Source of the DNA: Salinibacillus aidingensis | GTDB lineage: Bacteria > Bacillota > Bacilli > Bacillales > Alkalibacillaceae | DNA length: 64,000 nucleotides | NCBI RefSeq assembly: GCF_039522525.1 | Contig: NZ_BAAADO010000002.1 | Location: 434,001 to 498,000 of the forward strand | Direction: 5' to 3' | In this document: positions 25,395 to 34,035 of the stretch, one piece after another | Position numbering within the stretch: the first letter of the stretch is position 1 | Layout of the letters: every line of letters starts with the position of its first letter | Notes under the pieces: generated by a model | What the model saw: the letters and a program-made list of their open reading frames with translations, nothing else | Told to the model about the DNA's origin: nothing | The model's database searches: none | Program-made: the position numbers and the translations under genes

Positions 25395-26569
25395 TATGAA
25401 TCCCCTCCCATGTGCAGTTTTTCTATTCTTTTTACCGCTTCATTTAAACGTTCATCAGGTACAGATAATGAAATCCTGAAATATCCCTCACCCGCCGATC
25501 CAAATGCATTCCCTGGTGTTACAATGACCCCCAATTCGGTTAAAAGTCTGTCTGCAAATTCCATTGATGAATAGCCTTGGGGAACGGGAGCCCAGATAAA
25601 GAAGGTTCCTCTGGGCTTTGAAGCATGAATACCAATGGATGTCAGAGCATTCAGCATCCTGTCCCGCCGTTGCTGATAAATGGCGTTATGCTCTGAAACG
25701 GCGGACAAATCGCTGGTTAACGCAGCGACGGCAGCCTTTTGAACAGGGATGAACTGACTCGTATCCACATTGCTTTTATACGTGGCTAAAGCCTTGATCA
25801 TCTCCCTGTTCCCGACTACATAGCCGATACGCCAGCCCGTCATATTAAAGCTTTTGGACAGGGAGCCAAATTCCACAGCATATTCCTTAGCCCCGGGAAC
25901 CTCCATCATGCTTGGTGCCTGATAGCCGTCAAAAGTGGTGAGACTGTAGGCAGCATCGTGCGCAATTGCAAGCTGGTACTTTTCAGCATATGTAACCGCT
26001 TTCAAAAAAGTGCTTTTCTGAACCGTTGCCGCTGTAGGATTTCCTGGATAATTCAGGAGCATCAATTTTGAGTCCTGTAACGCTTCATCTGATAATTCTT
26101 CAAAAACAGGCTCCCCGTTCTGTTCAGCATTTAAAGGCAAGTCGATGGCATTTCCCCCAGCAAGATGCACCGCCGACCGATAGACAGGATATCCGGGATT
26201 CGGTACCAGTACCTTTTCACCCTGGTTAATGACAGCCGGTATAAAATGAGCAATTCCTTCCTTTGAGCCGACTAAGGCAAGCACCTCTTCATCCGGATCC
26301 AGCTTCACCCCATACTGCTTTTGATAAAAATGAGCGACTGCCTGCCGAAATTCATCAGTGCCTGTGTAAGAGGAATAACGATGGTTTTCCGGCTTCTGCA
26401 CCTCATTGACTAACGTATCGATAATAAAGGATGGTGTCGGTAAATCCGGTGCACCGATTCCTAAATCAATGATGTCCTTTCCCTCTTTTTCCAGCTGCTT
26501 TTTCCTTTTTTGAATCCGGGAAAATAAGTACGGAGGCAATGCTTTTATTTTTTCTGACACGAAGTCCAT
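25394..26569 (-). CDS. Class I/II PLP aminotransferase (putative 2-aminoadipate aminotransferase)
   Basis: The 391-residue protein is a fold-type I aminotransferase similar to LL-diaminopimelate and MalY/PatA-like enzymes: IDLGIGAPDLPTPSFI, the cofactor-binding NYPGNPTAATVQKS, the Schiff-base Lys in FGSLSKSFNMTGWRIGY, and the substrate-carboxylate Arg in GYFRISLSVPDERL. It is translationally coupled to the TPP enzyme, which points to a 2-oxoacid made by one and used by the other: aminoadipate to oxoadipate. ATG 26569 is preferred because GGGGGAAGC lies before it; an ATG eight codons upstream has no site. Confidence 0.82.
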   Translation of the reverse strand: MDFVSEKIKALPPYLFSRIQKRKKQLEKEGKDIIDLGIGAPDLPTPSFIIDTLVNEVQKPENHRYSSYTGTDEFRQAVAHFYQKQYGVKLDPDEEVLALVGSKEGIAHFIPAVINQGEKVLVPNPGYPVYRSAVHLAGGNAIDLPLNAEQNGEPVFEELSDEALQDSKLMLLNYPGNPTAATVQKSTFLKAVTYAEKYQLAIAHDAAYSLTTFDGYQAPSMMEVPGAKEYAVEFGSLSKSFNMTGWRIGYVVGNREMIKALATYKSNVDTSQFIPVQKAAVAALTSDLSAVSEHNAIYQQRRDRMLNALTSIGIHASKPRGTFFIWAPVPQGYSSMEFADRLLTELGVIVTPGNAFGSAGEGYFRISLSVPDERLNEAVKRIEKLHMGGDS

Positions 26570-26652
26570 GCTTCCTTCCCCCTTCCCCTTCAAATATATG
26601 ACGGATGAAATTTCAATATGAATGAACGTACAGATGCACCGGTACAGGCTAT

Positions 26653-28242
26653 TTAATCCACAGCAGTCCCATCATTAACGGGGACTTCCTCGGGTCTCTG
26701 CAGCAGAAAATAAAACACCAGCAGACCAATTAGGACTGTGCCCAGACCCATCCAGGTATTGTTCGTTAAGCCAAAAACCATGTAGCCGGCGAAAGTAATG
26801 ACAGCCGCTGACAGGGCATACGGTATTTGCGTCATCACATGGTCAATATGGTGACAGCTGGAACCTGTAGCCGAAAGTATAGTCGTATCTGAAATGGGTG
26901 AACAGTGGTCTCCAAAAACGGCTCCCGCCAGAACCGCCGCAAGCATCGGCATAATGAGTGAAACATCGGTAGCGGAGGCAATCTGACCGGCAATCGGCAG
27001 CAGTATACCAAAGGATCCCCAGGACGTACCCGTGGAAAAGGCAATAAAACCTGCGATGACAAACAGAATGCCCGGTAAAAAGGCCGCATTTAAATTCGCC
27101 CCTTCTACAAGTCCGGCTAAATACGTTCCCGTGCCTAACTGGTCGATTAAGGTAACGATGGACCACGCCAAGATCAGAATCATAATACTGGATATCATGG
27201 ATTTCGTTCCCTCTTTCAGACCGAGCAAGAAGTGGGAAGCGTTCATTTCCCTGTGCTTTGACTGCTGAGCGAAGAATAAGGCAAACGTTAGAATTAAACC
27301 ACTGGCACCCCCAATAATTAGCGATAAGGTAACATCGGCATTCCCAAAAATGTTCACCAGCGTCTTCGCTTCTTCGGTTGCCAGGTAACCCGTCCAGACC
27401 ATCGCCCCAACAGTCGCCACAAACAGAACGATAATCGGCAGCATTAAATCACGTACTTTTCCTTGTTCACTGGAAGGAAGCTTACTTTCCGTATCAATTT
27501 GATCCTTAAACTCCGGATTAACAACCTCACCAGTTTGTACGGCTCTCTCCTCATGCTTTTTCATCGGTCCAAAATCCACTTTACGCAGGGCAATAACCAG
27601 CACAACACCGAGAGCTGCCCAAACATATAAATTCATGGGAATCATTTGCATAAACGCATTAAAAGCACTAATTTCCGTCAGACCTTCAGCAGCAAATACC
27701 GTCCCCAATATCCCTATAATGTACGCACCCCAGCTTGATACCGGAGAAACAACACAAACGGGAGCAGCCGTAGAATCAATAATATAGGAAAGCTTGGCTC
27801 GGGAAATCTTATGCTGGTCGGCCATTGGTCGTGAAACCTGCCCAACCGTTAAACTGTTAAAGTAATCGTCAATAAAGATAATAACCCCAAAAATCATCGT
27901 CATAATCTGCGCCCCAACCCTGGACCGCACACGACGAATCATCCAGGTCCCAAACGCCCGTGAACCACCCATCATGCTGACAAACGCAGTCAGAATTCCA
28001 AGCATTAAAATAAACAGTAAAATATAAACATTCCACGTGTTTAACGATCCACCGTCAACAAATACCCCCTTAAACGATTCCCAGATTGCTGAAACCGTTC
28101 CCTTAAATTGAAACCCTGATAAAAGAATCCCGGCAGAAAGAATCCCGATTCCCAGCGAAATTAACACCCTTCTTGTTAACAGCACCATAACAATGGCAAT
28201 AATCGGCGGAATCAGGGAATAAACCGTCTCCTCCACATTCAT
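26653..28242 (-). CDS. NhaC-family carrier, first gene of the lysine operon
   Basis: The protein has 529 residues and about twelve membrane segments, of the NhaC (Na+/H+ antiporter) superfamily: FIDDYFNSLTVGQVSRPMADQ, SPVSSWGAYIIGILG and GDHCSPISDTTILSATGSSC. Members of this group include predicted lysine carriers and the malate/lactate antiporter MleN, so uptake of lysine driven by ions is a reasonable guess in this operon. GGGAGGG abuts ATG 28242; a GTG two codons later has better spacing and may be the true start. Confidence 0.82.
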   Translation of the reverse strand: MNVEETVYSLIPPIIAIVMVLLTRRVLISLGIGILSAGILLSGFQFKGTVSAIWESFKGVFVDGGSLNTWNVYILLFILMLGILTAFVSMMGGSRAFGTWMIRRVRSRVGAQIMTMIFGVIIFIDDYFNSLTVGQVSRPMADQHKISRAKLSYIIDSTAAPVCVVSPVSSWGAYIIGILGTVFAAEGLTEISAFNAFMQMIPMNLYVWAALGVVLVIALRKVDFGPMKKHEERAVQTGEVVNPEFKDQIDTESKLPSSEQGKVRDLMLPIIVLFVATVGAMVWTGYLATEEAKTLVNIFGNADVTLSLIIGGASGLILTFALFFAQQSKHREMNASHFLLGLKEGTKSMISSIMILILAWSIVTLIDQLGTGTYLAGLVEGANLNAAFLPGILFVIAGFIAFSTGTSWGSFGILLPIAGQIASATDVSLIMPMLAAVLAGAVFGDHCSPISDTTILSATGSSCHHIDHVMTQIPYALSAAVITFAGYMVFGLTNNTWMGLGTVLIGLLVFYFLLQRPEEVPVNDGTAVD

Positions 28243-28329
28243 CCCTCCCTCGGTTTTTCAGCATTCACTTATTTAAATGCTTTGTTGCTGTTTTTCACCT
28301 CCCTGGTAAAGATATTTATTTTCAAATTA

Positions 28330-28357
28330 TTCATACTATTCTATAAACTATCTTCAA
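28330..28357 (-). promoter_or_regulatory. Candidate SigA promoter of the lysine operon
   Basis: On the minus strand TTGAAG is followed after 16 nt by TATGAA, about 90 nt before the first gene. The leader between contains a strong GGGAGGTGA site at about 28297-28305 that has no proper gene behind it. Confidence 0.35.
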
Positions 28358-28429
28358 ACCCTTTTTTATTGGGGAAATTTATTTTCAGATGAGGTTCCGG
28401 GTTTTATAGATGGGGGTTCGTTAATATTG

Positions 28430-28800
28430 GATGCTGGTGGGTGGCATTTTGGGGATGAGGATGAATGGGGGCTGGTGGGAATCGGTCGATTTGATGGATT
28501 TATCAATCGGGAACCAGATTATATCCATCAATTTCAATGGTTTATCAACCAGCAGGTGAGGGCGTTCGTTTTTATCGATCAATTTGGTGCTGGTATCCGT
28601 CGGTTTATGGCTGGTATCGGTGGTTTTCTTCATTTATCCGTTTATTTGCCGTTGGTTTCATTCGATTTTCGGCATTTATCAATCCTGGTGGAGCTTATCC
28701 ACCAATCTTGAGCATTTATCAATCAATTCCCATGATTTATCCACCAAATTCGAGCACCTATCCACCAATCGCACGCACAAATCCGCCCCCGCCACAAGGA
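28430..28800. repeat. Degenerate about 21-bp periodic intergenic array
   Basis: The gene-free stretch repeats a TTTATC(A/C)A(C/T)CAAT-like core at about 21-bp steps: GCATTTATCAATCCTGG, GCTTATCCACCAATCTTGA, GCATTTATCAATCAATTCC, GATTTATCCACCAAATTCGA, CACCTATCCACCAATCGCA. The clearest part is 28670-28785; toward 28430 it degrades to TGG/ATC steps. Open frames across it have no ribosome binding sites. Confidence 0.6.
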
Positions 28801-28822
28801 TCCCATCTCTGAACACTTCAAT

Positions 28823-28849
28823 AAAAAAGGCCCTGCTTCAGCAGGACCC
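28823..28849 (-). terminator. Terminator of the second NhaC gene
   Basis: On the minus strand the stem GGTCCTGC / GCAGGGCC with the loop TGAA is followed by T6. Confidence 0.85.
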
Positions 28850-28855
28850 TAGCCC

Positions 28856-30253
28856 CTATAAATCAAACAAAAAGGGAGCGGCGAAAAACAGCACTGCCGC
28901 CACTCCTGCGGCAATTAAAGCGGGTTTTAATTTAAATTTTGCATATTGCATCGGATTTAAATCCAGAATCCCTGAGGTCGTGTTGGTGTCGTCACTTAAT
29001 GGGGAGGCAAACGCACCAAATGTACCGCTGGCGAAAACGGCGCCGATGACAAAGGCTAAGTCTGTGCCGGAAACCAAAGCCAGAGAAACACCGACTGGCA
29101 TCAGGATTCCCCAGGTTCCCCATGAGGAGCCGATAAAATAGGAAAGTCCGCAGCCCACAACAAACAGAAGCCCACCGACAAGTGATGGTGGAATCCAGGA
29201 TAAGGAGGAGGATACAATATCCGCAAAGTTCAACGCCTCTGATCCGACGCTTAACGCCCAGACGAGTGTAAGTAAAACAATGACGTTCATCATGTCATTG
29301 CCGCCATCAATAAAATTTTGCATGATGGCCTTCAGTTTAAAATCCTTTAGCAATAGCAGGAACAGCCAGACGATCGTAAATAACAGCCCCAGTACCATGG
29401 CATCCAGAACATTCGCCTCAAGCAGCACTTCTAGCCCTCTTGAGCCGCTTTCCAGGCCAAGCATGTACATAAAAAAGAAGGTAGATACGATAATGCTGAT
29501 CAGCGGCAGAATAAGATTCAATGGTTTGGCCGGAAGATCCTTGGCAACGGACGGATGACAATCGACCCAATCGTCATGCTGCTCCTTATCCTCGTCCACC
29601 TTTTCCGGCTTGTCGATATTATGAAAAAAGGCAAAATATACCCCTGTGGCCAGCATCGCGAACGCAAAAAAGTTAAACGGAATACTGTTCAGAAATAAAC
29701 TGTAGGCATCCTCCTGCACATCGGATGAATGTATGGAAAGCTCAATTACCGATGTCATGTAGCCCACAAAGGCTGTGGCAACAGGGATTAATACAATCAA
29801 CGGGGATGCTGTTGTTTCAATAATAAAGCCGAGCTCCTCCTTGGTCATTTTCACCTTTTTCCGCATTGCCTTCATCACCGGCGCAATCGTAACGATACGA
29901 AAGCTCGGCGCACTAAAGGTTCCCAGTGCAGATGCCCACGTAAGGAAAATGGCACTTTTCTTCCCCTTCACTTTATCGGAGGCTGCTTTCACAAAGCCTT
30001 TAATCCCCCCGGACATTTTCATAACGCCCACCAAGGCGGAGAAAAGATATAGAAAGATGATGATTTTTAAATTATTGGGATCAGTCAGACTTTCAATGAC
30101 AAATTTCAGTGTTTCGGTTAACCCGTTTAGCCAGTGAGGCTCCGATAGATAACCCGCAGTCAGAACGCCCAGAAATAAACTCGGAACCACCTGTTTGGTC
30201 CAAATTGCAAAAATAATGACTACCACAAAAGGCAAAACCGCTAACCATTCCAT
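28856..30253 (-). CDS. NhaC-family carrier
   Basis: A second NhaC-superfamily protein, with 465 residues and about eleven membrane segments. Motifs are TWASALGTFSAPSFRIVTIAPVM, FIIETTASPLIVLIPVATAF, YFIGSSWGTWGILMPVGVSLAL and GTFGAFASPLSDDTNTTSGI. Ion or amino-acid specificity cannot be read from sequence. It is monocistronic, separated from the lysine operon by a periodic array. ATG 30253 has AAAGGA eight bases upstream and is preferred over the ATG two codons earlier. Confidence 0.82.
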   Translation of the reverse strand: MEWLAVLPFVVVIIFAIWTKQVVPSLFLGVLTAGYLSEPHWLNGLTETLKFVIESLTDPNNLKIIIFLYLFSALVGVMKMSGGIKGFVKAASDKVKGKKSAIFLTWASALGTFSAPSFRIVTIAPVMKAMRKKVKMTKEELGFIIETTASPLIVLIPVATAFVGYMTSVIELSIHSSDVQEDAYSLFLNSIPFNFFAFAMLATGVYFAFFHNIDKPEKVDEDKEQHDDWVDCHPSVAKDLPAKPLNLILPLISIIVSTFFFMYMLGLESGSRGLEVLLEANVLDAMVLGLLFTIVWLFLLLLKDFKLKAIMQNFIDGGNDMMNVIVLLTLVWALSVGSEALNFADIVSSSLSWIPPSLVGGLLFVVGCGLSYFIGSSWGTWGILMPVGVSLALVSGTDLAFVIGAVFASGTFGAFASPLSDDTNTTSGILDLNPMQYAKFKLKPALIAAGVAAVLFFAAPFLFDL

Positions 30254-30382
30254 ATGCATTTTCCTTTCTATCGAAGCATCGTCTCCTGTTAGCTTATGTG
30301 AATAGGCTACAGTTATACAGAACCGTGGTGCTGAAGCTGATTGTGCTTATCACGGTGGTTTCAGGATATTTGGGGAATGCAG

Positions 30383-30415
30383 GAAAAAAATACACCTTGC
30401 TATAAAAACAAGGTG
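30383..30415 (-). terminator. Terminator of the 49-residue gene
   Basis: The stem CACCTTG / CAAGGTG is followed on the minus strand by TATTTTTTT. Confidence 0.75.
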
Positions 30416-30427
30416 CTCCCGTATGTA

Positions 30428-30577
30428 TCAGTTTACCTGATACTGGTCAAATTCATTTTCCTCCAGGTACTTTAAATATACCCAAAATAGAAAGTCCTTT
30501 TCCTGTTGTTTAAGGTTACGGTTTAACTGTTCCTCAAACTCCTTAACAAGAAATTGGAAATTTGTGATGGTATTCAT
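30428..30577 (-). CDS. Small 49-residue protein, unknown
   Basis: ATG 30577 has AAGGGGGAAGGAC directly upstream and the gene ends 13 nt before a good terminator, so it is likely real. The product is charged and helical (FQFLVKEFEEQLNRNLKQQ, then DFLFWVYLKYLEENEFDQY) without a signal or membrane segment. No family is recognised. Confidence 0.55.
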   Translation of the reverse strand: MNTITNFQFLVKEFEEQLNRNLKQQEKDFLFWVYLKYLEENEFDQYQVN

Positions 30578-30884
30578 GTCCTTCCCCCTTACAAAAATAC
30601 CCATATTTTCATTATACTATGTTTTTTTCTAAATGTTGATAAAAATCATCATAATTTTCAAAATTTTATTTGAAAAAATTCCATTTTATGTCCGTCTTTT
30701 TCGAAATCAGTACAAATTCCTTATATTCTCCCGCTGATTTAGTACTATTTACCTGGTTATATATGCGAAATAAGTCGTGAATATAAGTTGAATTTACCAT
30801 TCAAAATCTTGTGAAAATTTGAAATGATAGAAAACGTAATAGATTTAATTTTTTTACTATAATAGATAAATAGGAGGAGAATGG
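30578..30884. other. A/T-rich gap before the protease gene
   Basis: No gene is seen. TACTATAATAG at 30855-30865 is a good -10 element for the protease gene 20 nt downstream; the -35 is not clear. Confidence 0.45.
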
Positions 30885-32975
30885 ATGAAGAAAAAAGCAG
30901 TTTCCTTATTATCCGTGGGTGCCTTAACGCTCGGATTACTGGCACCAACAGCAGCAGCACAGACCACATCTGATTCTGAAGTTGCATCCAAGTATCAGAA
31001 CTTTGATACGGAGAGGTATACGGACCGGGTAGATGTGGATGGTTACTTGGACAAATTGGCAAATGATGAAGAATTCCAGAAGAAAGCAAAGAAGAAGATT
31101 AAGGAGAACGCTGAAGACGTCAACTTCAATGAAGCAGAAGGTGAAGAGTCAGAAAGCTCCGATGGAAACTTCACTTATAATGGTGGAACCAAGCAATTTT
31201 TAGATTACGAGCTTGGGTTTAAAGAGTTTACCCTTAGAAGTGAAGGAGATCATGTTGAAATCTGGGTCGCCAATGATTTATCTTATCCTGATGATCGACC
31301 GGATCCTGTTGTCACCCAGGAGCAGGTAGACAAGCTTGCTGAAGAATTCGACAGTAACATTTATCCAACTGACACAGGATTTTTTGGTACACCAGATAGT
31401 CATGATGGAACAAATGCTTTACTCGAGGACTTAGGAATTGTTCCAGAAAACTACTATAAAGGAGACGGCGATAAAATCATTATGCTGGTGGATAACGTTA
31501 AGGATGAAAACTATTATGATCCTACTTATCCATTCTTCGTAGCCGGCTTCTACTGGGGTACGCTTGAACAATATACGGACCGTAACATCATTACCATTGA
31601 TACCAACAATTGGGAGGAGCGTCTGGAAAGCACGTTCTATGGTACGACTATCCATGAACTGCAGCACTTAATCCATGACGACAACGACAGTGATGAAACC
31701 ACATGGGTAAACGAAGGCATGTCCACCTTCTCTGAATTCCTCGGTGGTTATGGTTTAGATACGGGATCGATTAATTTCCTGCTTGATCATCCGGAAAACT
31801 CCTTAACAGCTTGGGATGAACATGTAAATGCAGAAACGGGTCCGGAAACGATTGCGGACTATGCACTTGTTCAGCTATGGACTCTTTATAACTATGAGCA
31901 GTTTGGACAGGAATTCATACGTGAAGTGGCAACAAGTCCAACAAATAGTATTGACAGCTATAATGAAGCACTGGAAAACAACGGCATTAACATGGACTTC
32001 CAGGATGTTTACAAGCGCTTCTCATCTGCCCTGTTACTTGATGACGATAAGCGTAAAGGCGGAATTTACGGCTTTGAGAATATTGACTTAAAAGATATTC
32101 CTGTAAGCGGCCAGGACGAGCCACGTGGAAAAACGGTAGACTTTGAGTCAGCTAAAGTTTATGAAAAAGAAGGTGTCCCTGCCTGGGGTGGAGACTATAA
32201 GAAGCTTGATTTCGATCAAAAAATTGATACGATTGAGTTTTCCGGACAGGACTTCTTTGAAACCAAATGGCAATCAGTTGACGATCCACTGGGCTCCGGT
32301 AACCAGGTATTCTGGGGCAATGAAGGTAATGAAGCTGACCACAACATGATTCTTGAGGCAGATTTAAGCAATGTCTCCGATGCTACGTTAACCTTTGACA
32401 ACTATATCGATATTGAAGAGCAGTGGGACTTCGGTATGGTTCAGGTTTCAACGGACGGCGGTCAGACTTGGACTTCCCTTGAAAATGAAAATACACGCTC
32501 TGATGTGGTAGACAATGGGTATCCAAAAATCAAGGACAATGTTCCAGGGTTTACAGGTACGTATGAAGGCTGGAAAAAGGAAACCTTTGACCTCAGTGAG
32601 TATGCCGGACAGGAAGTGCTCGTTTCCTTCCGTTATCTAACCGATTGGGGAACCAATAATTCCGGATGGTTCGTTGACAATATCGAAATTCCGGAAATTG
32701 GCCTATCCTATGACGGTTCCAGCGTGGACGAAATGCAATCCTTAAGTGAAGTTCAACAGGAATATGTTGAATATGGGGTATCCTTCATTAACAAGAAGGA
32801 AAACGGCAATTACAAGGTTATCCACGTCGATCCATTCAATGTAACCGAAGAAGATGCACTTAAGCTTCGTCAGCTGTTCAGAAAGGGAGAAAACTATATG
32901 CATACGTACTATGCAGCTCCACAGGACAGCCTGGATTCGGTTAATTTTGAGTATGAAGTGAAGTTTAAGAAATAA
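30885..32975 (+). CDS. Secreted zinc metalloprotease (immune inhibitor A / M6-like)
   Basis: The product has 696 residues, an N-terminal signal peptide cleaved near AAAQ (about residue 25), and an acidic mature chain, as is usual for exported proteins of salt-adapted bacteria. The zinc site is H257-E-L-Q-H261 in GTTIHELQHLIH, with a downstream NEGMSTFSEF where Glu277 can be the third ligand. From about 480 a beta-rich module (VQVSTDGGQTWTSLEN, FRYLTDWGTNNSGWFVDNIEI) resembles the carbohydrate- or adhesion-type domain of immune inhibitor A. GGAGGAG precedes the ATG. It is monocistronic with its own terminator. Substrate is unknown. Confidence 0.8.
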   Translation: MKKKAVSLLSVGALTLGLLAPTAAAQTTSDSEVASKYQNFDTERYTDRVDVDGYLDKLANDEEFQKKAKKKIKENAEDVNFNEAEGEESESSDGNFTYNGGTKQFLDYELGFKEFTLRSEGDHVEIWVANDLSYPDDRPDPVVTQEQVDKLAEEFDSNIYPTDTGFFGTPDSHDGTNALLEDLGIVPENYYKGDGDKIIMLVDNVKDENYYDPTYPFFVAGFYWGTLEQYTDRNIITIDTNNWEERLESTFYGTTIHELQHLIHDDNDSDETTWVNEGMSTFSEFLGGYGLDTGSINFLLDHPENSLTAWDEHVNAETGPETIADYALVQLWTLYNYEQFGQEFIREVATSPTNSIDSYNEALENNGINMDFQDVYKRFSSALLLDDDKRKGGIYGFENIDLKDIPVSGQDEPRGKTVDFESAKVYEKEGVPAWGGDYKKLDFDQKIDTIEFSGQDFFETKWQSVDDPLGSGNQVFWGNEGNEADHNMILEADLSNVSDATLTFDNYIDIEEQWDFGMVQVSTDGGQTWTSLENENTRSDVVDNGYPKIKDNVPGFTGTYEGWKKETFDLSEYAGQEVLVSFRYLTDWGTNNSGWFVDNIEIPEIGLSYDGSSVDEMQSLSEVQQEYVEYGVSFINKKENGNYKVIHVDPFNVTEEDALKLRQLFRKGENYMHTYYAAPQDSLDSVNFEYEVKFKK

Positions 32976-33010
32976 CGAAAGAGTATATTCACAAAATAAA
33001 TAAATATTGC

Positions 33011-33047
33011 GAAAAGGGTATCTTTTTAAGGTACCCTTTTTCTTTTG
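33011..33047 (+). terminator. Terminator of the protease gene
   Basis: The stem AAAAGGGTATC / GGTACCCTTTT is followed by T5. Confidence 0.85.
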
Positions 33048-33106
33048 CCATGAGCTTGCTAGAATGAATAAAGACTTTTGCAGATGATCGATGGGAGGAA
33101 TTTTTT

Positions 33107-33976
33107 ATGGAGCAATTTTTCGCTGAGATTCTTCAGGACCATAATCTGCCGGGGGCTGTGCGCGGCAGCAAACCGATTTCGGGCGGTTCCATCAATCATG
33201 CCTATCGTGTGGAAACGGATAAGGACAGCTATTTTATTAAAACCAATACCGGTATTCCTGCTCACTTTTTTGAGGTGGAAGCAATTGGTCTGGAACACAT
33301 AGAAAACTCCCGGACGATTGCAGTGCCTCATGTTTATGGGTATAACCGGCCGGGAAAGGGAGAAACCGGTTATCTTATTCTGGACTGGATTGAGGGAAAC
33401 CCTTCTCCTTCAACTGCTGAAGAGCTCGGGCGTTCTTTGGCCGGCATGCACAAAACAAAGGGTGAAGCATACGGGTTTAAACAGGATTCCTTTATCGGTG
33501 CCCTCCCTCAGCCCAATGATTTGTTTGCAGATTGGTTGACCTATTACCGGGACCGTCGTCTGAAGCCCCAATTCGAACAGGGCCTGGAAACAGGGAGAAT
33601 GTCCGGTTCCAGAAAAAAGAAAATGGAAGTCCTGCTTGAGAATCTGGACAACTGGATCCCGGAAAACCCAGGATCATCCCTGCTCCACGGGGATTTGTGG
33701 GGTGGAAACTGGATGACAGGTCCTAAGGGGACGCCCTATGTAATCGATCCGTCTGTTTTATATGGCGATCATTTATTTGAAATGGCCTTTACTGAAGTGT
33801 TCGGAGGCTTTTCCGCTGATTTTTACCAAGCCTATCAGGAAGTCCTTCCCCTCCCTGACTACTATGTGGACGTAAAGCCACTGTATCAGCTATACTATTT
33901 ACTTGTGCATTTAAATCTATTTGGAGAAGGCTACGGGGGAAGTGTGGATAGAATTTTAAACCGCTATATCGGGTAA
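33107..33976 (+). CDS. Fructosamine-3-kinase family protein
   Basis: The 289-residue protein is a fructosamine-kinase-like phosphotransferase: GGSINHAYRVET near the start, YLILDWIEG as the hinge, the catalytic loop LLHGDLWGGNWM, and the metal-binding IDPSVLYGDHLFEMAFTEVFGGF. These enzymes phosphorylate ketosamines to help remove glycation products. GGGAGGA lies 7 nt upstream. The next gene starts 59 nt later on the same strand and may be co-transcribed. Confidence 0.88.
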   Translation: MEQFFAEILQDHNLPGAVRGSKPISGGSINHAYRVETDKDSYFIKTNTGIPAHFFEVEAIGLEHIENSRTIAVPHVYGYNRPGKGETGYLILDWIEGNPSPSTAEELGRSLAGMHKTKGEAYGFKQDSFIGALPQPNDLFADWLTYYRDRRLKPQFEQGLETGRMSGSRKKKMEVLLENLDNWIPENPGSSLLHGDLWGGNWMTGPKGTPYVIDPSVLYGDHLFEMAFTEVFGGFSADFYQAYQEVLPLPDYYVDVKPLYQLYYLLVHLNLFGEGYGGSVDRILNRYIG

Positions 33977-34035
33977 ACTGTAGGTGCGAGTTATATTTTT
34001 CCATTTTTTGTGCGTGAAGAAAGGTCTGTTCTATA

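Noticed and set aside
28430..28800. CRISPR array
   Set aside because: Units have 21-bp steps but no identical repeats or separate spacers, and no cas genes are near.
28427..29141. Plus-strand frames of 91-185 codons over the periodic array and the antisense of the NhaC gene
   Set aside because: No ribosome binding site; composition follows the repeat; overlap with a clear gene on the other strand.
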